Translations under genes and position numbers: made by a program
Part shown: one piece after another, positions 40,539 through 43,848 of the stretch
Layout: the number at the start of each line of letters is the position of its first letter
How positions within the stretch are numbered: position 1 is the first letter of the stretch
Notes under the pieces: generated by a model
What the model was told of the DNA's origin: nothing
What the model saw: the letters and a program-made list of their open reading frames with translations, nothing else
Database searches by the model: none
Assembly: GCA_964654355.1 (NCBI GenBank)
Contig: CAZZIQ010000008.1
Span: 1-43,848 of the forward strand
DNA length: 43,848 nt
Direction: 5' to 3'
Source of the DNA: CAZZIQ01 sp964654355
GTDB lineage: Bacteria > Pseudomonadota > Gammaproteobacteria > GCF-002020875

Positions 40539-41474
40539 GTGAGCGCAGGAGCCGAGAAATCATCGCCATTTGATCTGCAGGCCGAGGCCGCTTGGCAAAC
40601 CTGGCGAGCGCAAAAGTTGGCCGGCATGGCGCACGCGGGTGAAATCAGTGTCGTGCAGCTGGCGAATCCGCAGCAGCTGACCCCCGCCGAGCGGGATGCG
40701 CTGGTGCAAGCGCTGCGTCGGCAGAACTGGGTGATCTACGACACCGGCCGCAGCGGACAAATGCTGGACGACGCGAAAGACGACTTGCGTGCGCTCGGCA
40801 GCCAATTTGGGCTGCGTGCCTTAGACCCGCACTTATGCGCCGATGAGGATGGCATTACGCCGTTGTCGGTGCAGGAGGGCAACCGTCGCAGCGGCTATAT
40901 TCCGTACACCAATCGACCGATCAATTGGCATACGGATGGCTACTACAACGCCGCAGAGGCAGCGATTCGTGGCATGGCGCTGCAGTGTGTGCAGCCCGCC
41001 GCCCAGGGCGGTGAGAATGCGATTGCTGATCACGAGCTGGTGTATCTGCGTATGCGCGAGGAAAACCCGGCGTGGGTTGCGGCCTTGATGCAGCCGGATG
41101 TGATGACCATTCCGGCCAATGCCGAGGGCGACACCGTGTTGCGTGATGATGTCAGCAGCCCGGTGTTTCGTGTGGAACCGCAGACCGGTAATTTGCACAT
41201 GCGCTTTACTGCGCGCACGCGCAACATCGTGTGGAAAGACGATCCGCAGGTGCGTGAGGCGGTGGCCTGGCTGCTGGCGTTATTGAATGAAGAGATGCTG
41301 AGCTTAAGTGAAGGTTTGGTATATCGGGCCGCGCTCAGTGCGGGGCAAGGCTTGTTGTGTAACAACGTGCTGCATACGCGCACGGGGTTTGAGGATGATC
41401 CAGCTGCGCCGCGTGTGATGTTGCGTGGGCGTTACCATGAACGCGTCGCGGGCACGGATGTGCTCCGCGTATGA
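40539..41474 (+). CDS. TauD/TfdA-family Fe(II)/2-oxoglutarate-dependent dioxygenase
   Basis: Predicted non-haem iron oxygenase of 311 residues. The iron-binding facial triad is visible: H131 and D133 in NWHTDGYYN and the distal H279 in NNVLHTRTGF; R296 or R298 in MLRGRYHER is the likely 2-oxoglutarate ligand. The start is GTG at 40539, eight bases after GGAG (40527-40530); a GTG eight codons upstream lacks such a site. TauD releases sulfite from taurine, but relatives act on many substrates, including betaines and clavaminate precursors, so the substrate is unknown. It is divergent from dsrA and heads a same-strand group of five genes. A link with sulfur metabolism is inference from position. 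Confidence 0.8.
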   Translation: MSAGAEKSSPFDLQAEAAWQTWRAQKLAGMAHAGEISVVQLANPQQLTPAERDALVQALRRQNWVIYDTGRSGQMLDDAKDDLRALGSQFGLRALDPHLCADEDGITPLSVQEGNRRSGYIPYTNRPINWHTDGYYNAAEAAIRGMALQCVQPAAQGGENAIADHELVYLRMREENPAWVAALMQPDVMTIPANAEGDTVLRDDVSSPVFRVEPQTGNLHMRFTARTRNIVWKDDPQVREAVAWLLALLNEEMLSLSEGLVYRAALSAGQGLLCNNVLHTRTGFEDDPAAPRVMLRGRYHERVAGTDVLRV

Positions 41475-41494
41475 ACAAAGAGTAGGGAAGAATC

Positions 41495-41698
41495 ATGAGC
41501 GAAGCCGATGGCATGTTGAACCTCAGCGAGGTGTTGATGGTGGTGCAACACGAGATGGATCAGTTTGAACAGCTCGAGGCCGAGATTCGTCGCTTAGCAC
41601 AGCAGGGCAGCTATCGCTTCTTCCGGATGGATGTGCGGCCGCCGTTTGATGACACGCCGCAGAATTGGGAAGACCGCCTCGAAGCGGCGTTCTATTGA
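41495..41698 (+). CDS. Small conserved-looking protein of unknown function
   Basis: A 67-residue acidic protein that I do not recognise. It begins MSEADGMLNLSEVLMVVQHEMDQFEQLEAEIRRLAQQ, a probable amphipathic helix, and ends with an aromatic- and proline-containing tail (FRMDVRPPFDDTPQNWEDRLEAAFY). It has no cysteine, membrane segment or signal peptide. A GGGAAG ribosome binding site lies about five bases before the ATG, and the gene follows the dioxygenase stop by 20 bases, so translation as part of the same transcript is likely. It could be a small partner of a neighbouring protein. Confidence 0.65.
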   Translation: MSEADGMLNLSEVLMVVQHEMDQFEQLEAEIRRLAQQGSYRFFRMDVRPPFDDTPQNWEDRLEAAFY

Positions 41699-41722
41699 TT
41701 TTTCATTGAGCGAGCATCGCTA

Positions 41723-41766
41723 CGCGCTTGGCGTTCTCAGGCAGGCCTTAACGTCCGCCAAGCGCG
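41723..41766 (+). repeat. Long-loop inverted repeat between two genes of the divergent group
   Basis: CGCGCTTGGCG (41723-41733) and its exact complement CGCCAAGCGCG (41756-41766) enclose a 22-base loop. It lies in the 113-base gap between the 67-residue gene and the 234-residue gene. No T-run follows. It could be a processing site, weak terminator or regulatory RNA element. Confidence 0.5.
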
Positions 41767-41811
41767 CACCGATCCTCGCCAGACTGAACTGAATGTTAGA
41801 GATACCGTGAG

Positions 41812-42516
41812 ATGCACAAAATTATGCAAGACCCCAGCTTAAACAACGCCGATTGCGCGAACGACCTCAACGAACCGATTGAGCCCAAGCAAGAACAGCT
41901 CTCTCAGCTGGAAGGCGAGCTCGCGACCTTGCCGAAGGGTGCAGAACGTGCGCGTAAGCTGCTCGACTATGGCACGTTGTTGCTCGACTTTCAGCGCTGG
42001 AAAGACGCCTGGGATGCCGCCTGGGAAGCCTTCGAATATTTCAGTCAGCATGACGACTGGGAACACACCGTTGTTGCAACCGATGTGTTGTTCTCTGCGG
42101 AGCAGCCCGATTCCAATCGTGCGCTCGGGCATGGCATTTGGTTGGCGGTGAGCGCGCCGATCAACCCGGAAACCAGCGTTGCGATTCTGGATCACCTGAT
42201 GGAAGAGTCTCCGGTCGGTTCCGAAACCAGCGTGATTGCCGCGGTCACGGCGCATTTCCTCGCTGATGTGCGGAGTGAGCCCGACAGCAAATCGCGTGAG
42301 AACTTGATGTTCTTCACCAATCAACGCTTGGCCGAAGCGGCCGCCAAGCATCGTCCGATTCAGACCCAACAAGAGTTTGAGATTTGGATGCAAGGCAATC
42401 AATTCGACACGCCGGAATACTTCTTGCCGCGTTTATCCGCGGCGGTTGATGCCATGGTGGATGGCCAATGGTGGTTCGATCGTGATGCGATTCGTGCGCG
42501 TTTTAGTGGTGAATAA
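41812..42516 (+). CDS. Helical TPR-like protein of unknown function
   Basis: A 234-residue soluble acidic protein that I cannot place in a family. The segment from about residue 27 to 95 (SQLEGELATL, ERARKLLDYGTLLLDFQRWKDAWDAAWEAF) has the alternating helical, Trp- and Ala-rich pattern of tetratricopeptide-like repeats. The rest is also predicted helical (TSVIAAVTAHFLADV; FLPRLSAAVDAMV). There is a single cysteine (C15) and no membrane segment. The start is ATG at 41812, with M5 at 41824 as alternative and no strong ribosome binding site. The next gene begins 20 bases after its stop. A scaffold role is only a guess. Confidence 0.65.
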   Translation: MHKIMQDPSLNNADCANDLNEPIEPKQEQLSQLEGELATLPKGAERARKLLDYGTLLLDFQRWKDAWDAAWEAFEYFSQHDDWEHTVVATDVLFSAEQPDSNRALGHGIWLAVSAPINPETSVAILDHLMEESPVGSETSVIAAVTAHFLADVRSEPDSKSRENLMFFTNQRLAEAAAKHRPIQTQQEFEIWMQGNQFDTPEYFLPRLSAAVDAMVDGQWWFDRDAIRARFSGE

Positions 42517-42536
42517 CACGTTGAGTCTGCATTGAA

Positions 42537-43247
42537 ATGAACGCAACAAGCGACCCGCTGTTTTGGGACGACGATAAGGAAGTGGAGTGGCAGCCCTCTG
42601 GGCTCATCGACCTCAGCTTTCGCATCAACGTTGCGCAAATTCCGCTCGATCATGCACAAGCCTTGGCGAATGCTGTGCGCTCGATCCTGCCGTGGATCGA
42701 CGACGAGGCCTATGCCGGCGTACACATGATTCACGGGGGCGCGTCGGGCAATGGCTGGATGCGTCCGGAAGGCGATGAATGGCTCTACATTTCCAAGCGC
42801 ACGCGCATGATGCTGCGTGTACCCGAGCCGCGTCTGCTCGACGCCAAAGAGGCCATGAGTGGTGCACAGATGGAGTTGCGCGGGCAGACCTTGCAGCTAT
42901 CGCATCCCGAGCTGCACCCGCTAGAAGCGCACACCACCTTGTTCGCGCGGCATGTCATGGCCAAAGAAAATGAGAGCGAGCCCGACTTTCTGCGCCGCGT
43001 GCATCGCGAGCTGTCTGAGATCGGCGTTCAGGCGCGCAAGATGGTGGCCGGGCGTGGTCATCACTTCCAGCTCGACAGCGGAATGGCCCACGCGCGCAGC
43101 CTGATGCTCACCGATCTCGGCCTCGATGAGGTCTCGCGCTTACAGAAACATGGCCTCGGTCCGGGGCGTAAAAGCGGTTTTGGCTTGTTCCTACCCCACA
43201 AATCAGTGGAAAATCTCGAGACACGCTACAAACAACAAGATGGGTGA
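42537..43247 (+). CDS. Cas6/Cmx6-like RAMP-family protein (orphan)
   Basis: Product of 236 residues resembling the Cas6 family named Cas6/Cmx6 from type I-MYXAN systems. Support: the C-terminal glycine-rich motif HGLGPGRKSGFGLF (residues 205-218), which fits the RAMP pattern GhGxxxxxGhG at G206/G208/G214/G216, and the central GWMRPEGDEWLYISKRTRMMLRVPEPR (about 73-99 in parts). Cas6 enzymes cut CRISPR RNA at a repeat hairpin; possible general-acid residues here include H63, H66 and K167, but this is unproven. No CRISPR array and no other cas gene occurs in the window. It lies 20 bases after the TPR-like gene and 99 before the DsrC-like gene. Family recall is from memory. Confidence 0.65.
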   Translation: MNATSDPLFWDDDKEVEWQPSGLIDLSFRINVAQIPLDHAQALANAVRSILPWIDDEAYAGVHMIHGGASGNGWMRPEGDEWLYISKRTRMMLRVPEPRLLDAKEAMSGAQMELRGQTLQLSHPELHPLEAHTTLFARHVMAKENESEPDFLRRVHRELSEIGVQARKMVAGRGHHFQLDSGMAHARSLMLTDLGLDEVSRLQKHGLGPGRKSGFGLFLPHKSVENLETRYKQQDG

Positions 43248-43346
43248 GTCTTGAAAAGCGCACCCAAGAACCCCATACCGGCGCAGTAAAACGCATCCGG
43301 AAGATTTATCACTGGATTCATTCCAATCGAACTAAGGAGCTACGCA

Positions 43347-43685
43347 ATGTCCTACGAAGTGAACGGCAAGACCATTGAAACAACGCCGACCGGTTATCTC
43401 GCAAATATAGAAGACTGGAACGAAGACGTTGCCAAGGCGATCGCTGCCGACGAAGGTGTTGAACTGACCGACAAACACTGGGATCTGATCAACTTCTTGC
43501 GTGATGAATACCTCAACAACAACGGCAACCAGCCGAACGATCGCAACATCGTCAAGGCCATGTCCGAAGCATGGGGTCAAAAGGTTGCATCCAAGGATCT
43601 GTATGAACTGTTCCCGAAGCAGCCGTCCAAACAGGCCGGCATGATCGGCGGCTTGCCGGAATCACGTCGTAAGGGCGGTTATTGA
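43347..43685 (+). CDS. DsrC-family paralogue lacking both redox cysteines
   Basis: A 112-residue DsrC/TusE-fold protein. The core is clearly homologous to DsrC at 35980-36315: YEVNGKTIETTPTGYLANIEDWNEDVAKAIA, then LTDKHWDLINFLRDEYLNNNGNQP and LYELFPKQPSKQAG. It contains no cysteine at all: the Cys-B position is G98 and the C-terminal arm ends ESRRKGGY instead of a penultimate cysteine. It therefore cannot carry sulfur like DsrC. Cysteine-less DsrC-like proteins have been named RspA and suggested to be regulatory. A strong AAGGAG site precedes the ATG, and a canonical terminator follows. Confidence 0.9.
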   Translation: MSYEVNGKTIETTPTGYLANIEDWNEDVAKAIAADEGVELTDKHWDLINFLRDEYLNNNGNQPNDRNIVKAMSEAWGQKVASKDLYELFPKQPSKQAGMIGGLPESRRKGGY

Positions 43686-43723
43686 TTCAGAGCGGTTCGC
43701 GATCACTCGCCGCATGGCGGAAC

Positions 43724-43752
43724 AAAAAACCCGGCTTCGGCCGGGTTTTTTT
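43724..43752 (+). terminator. Rho-independent terminator after the DsrC-like gene
   Basis: CCCGGC-TTCG-GCCGGG stem with a UUCG tetraloop (43730-43745), preceded by six A and followed by seven T (43746-43752). It starts about 38 bases past the stop and closes the plus-strand gene group. The A-run upstream means it could also work for transcription from the other strand. From 43753 to the window end no feature was recognised. Confidence 0.93.
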
Positions 43753-43848
43753 ATAGCATGATCATATTCCGGACCAAGCTAGGTTTTTTGCTACGCGCCG
43801 TGGTGTCCTAAGGGTATGCTCGCCGGGTGTGGTTTGATGCCAACCCGT

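Noticed and set aside
40213..40569. Open frame of 118 codons on the minus strand across the dsrA upstream region
   Set aside because: Its product is arginine-rich and low in structure, unlike any family I know, and it overlaps the start of the dioxygenase gene and the predicted dsr promoter. It is best explained as chance in GC-rich DNA.
41700..43350. CRISPR array next to the Cas6-like gene
   Set aside because: No regularly spaced direct repeats are present on either side of the gene or elsewhere in the window.

Overview
The window looks like chromosome from a sulfur-oxidising gammaproteobacterium. About 16 kb of it is a nearly complete reverse-type dissimilatory sulfite reductase (rDsr) cluster in the order dsrABEFHCMKLJOPNR, the order known from purple sulfur bacteria such as Allochromatium vinosum. 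The markers that separate sulfur oxidisers from sulfate reducers are present: dsrEFH, dsrL and an A-type-like dsrR. The flanking housekeeping blocks (secDF, metG-rnfABCDGE-nth, mrp, dcd, ilvD, valS-holC-pepA, lptFG) are gammaproteobacterial in content and order. No photosynthesis, phage, transposon, tRNA, rRNA or CRISPR array was seen, so phototrophy cannot be judged.

Layout. 1-1262 (+): end of secD, then secF. 1281-11135 (-): metG, rnfA-B-C-D-G-E, an EAL/degenerate-GGDEF membrane protein, nth and a DUF1841 gene; the rnf part is tightly packed with 1-4 base overlaps. 11354-13114 (+): mrp/apbC and dcd. 13137-13577 (-): an RDD membrane protein. 13653-15497 (+): ilvD. 15555-21010 (-): SH3-domain envelope protein, valS, holC, pepA. 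21180-24331 (+): lptF, lptG and a CPBP-type membrane protease. 24328-40038 (-): rhodanese, NarL-type regulator, NarX-type kinase, then dsrR-N-P-O-J-L-K-M-C-H-F-E-B-A, transcribed from dsrA towards the rhodanese. 40539-43685 (+): a divergent five-gene group encoding a TauD-like dioxygenase, two proteins I do not recognise, a Cas6/Cmx6-like protein and a DsrC-family protein with no cysteine, closed by a strong terminator.

How the parts fit. DsrEFH passes persulfide sulfur to DsrC. DsrAB oxidises the sulfur to sulfite, with electrons leaving through DsrL to NAD(P)+. DsrMKJOP exchanges electrons between DsrC disulfide and trisulfide forms and the membrane and periplasm. DsrN makes the sirohaem amide, and DsrR supports DsrAB maturation or expression. 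The rhodanese probably feeds sulfur to the Tus/Dsr relay. The two-component pair at the distal end occupies the place of dsrS and is a candidate dsr regulator. The dsr transcript appears segmented: there is an intrinsic terminator structure between dsrA and dsrB, and a large hairpin plus a sigma70-like promoter between dsrC and dsrM. The most unusual region is the divergent group at 40539-43685, where a lone Cas6-type RNA-endonuclease fold sits beside a cysteine-less DsrC paralogue.
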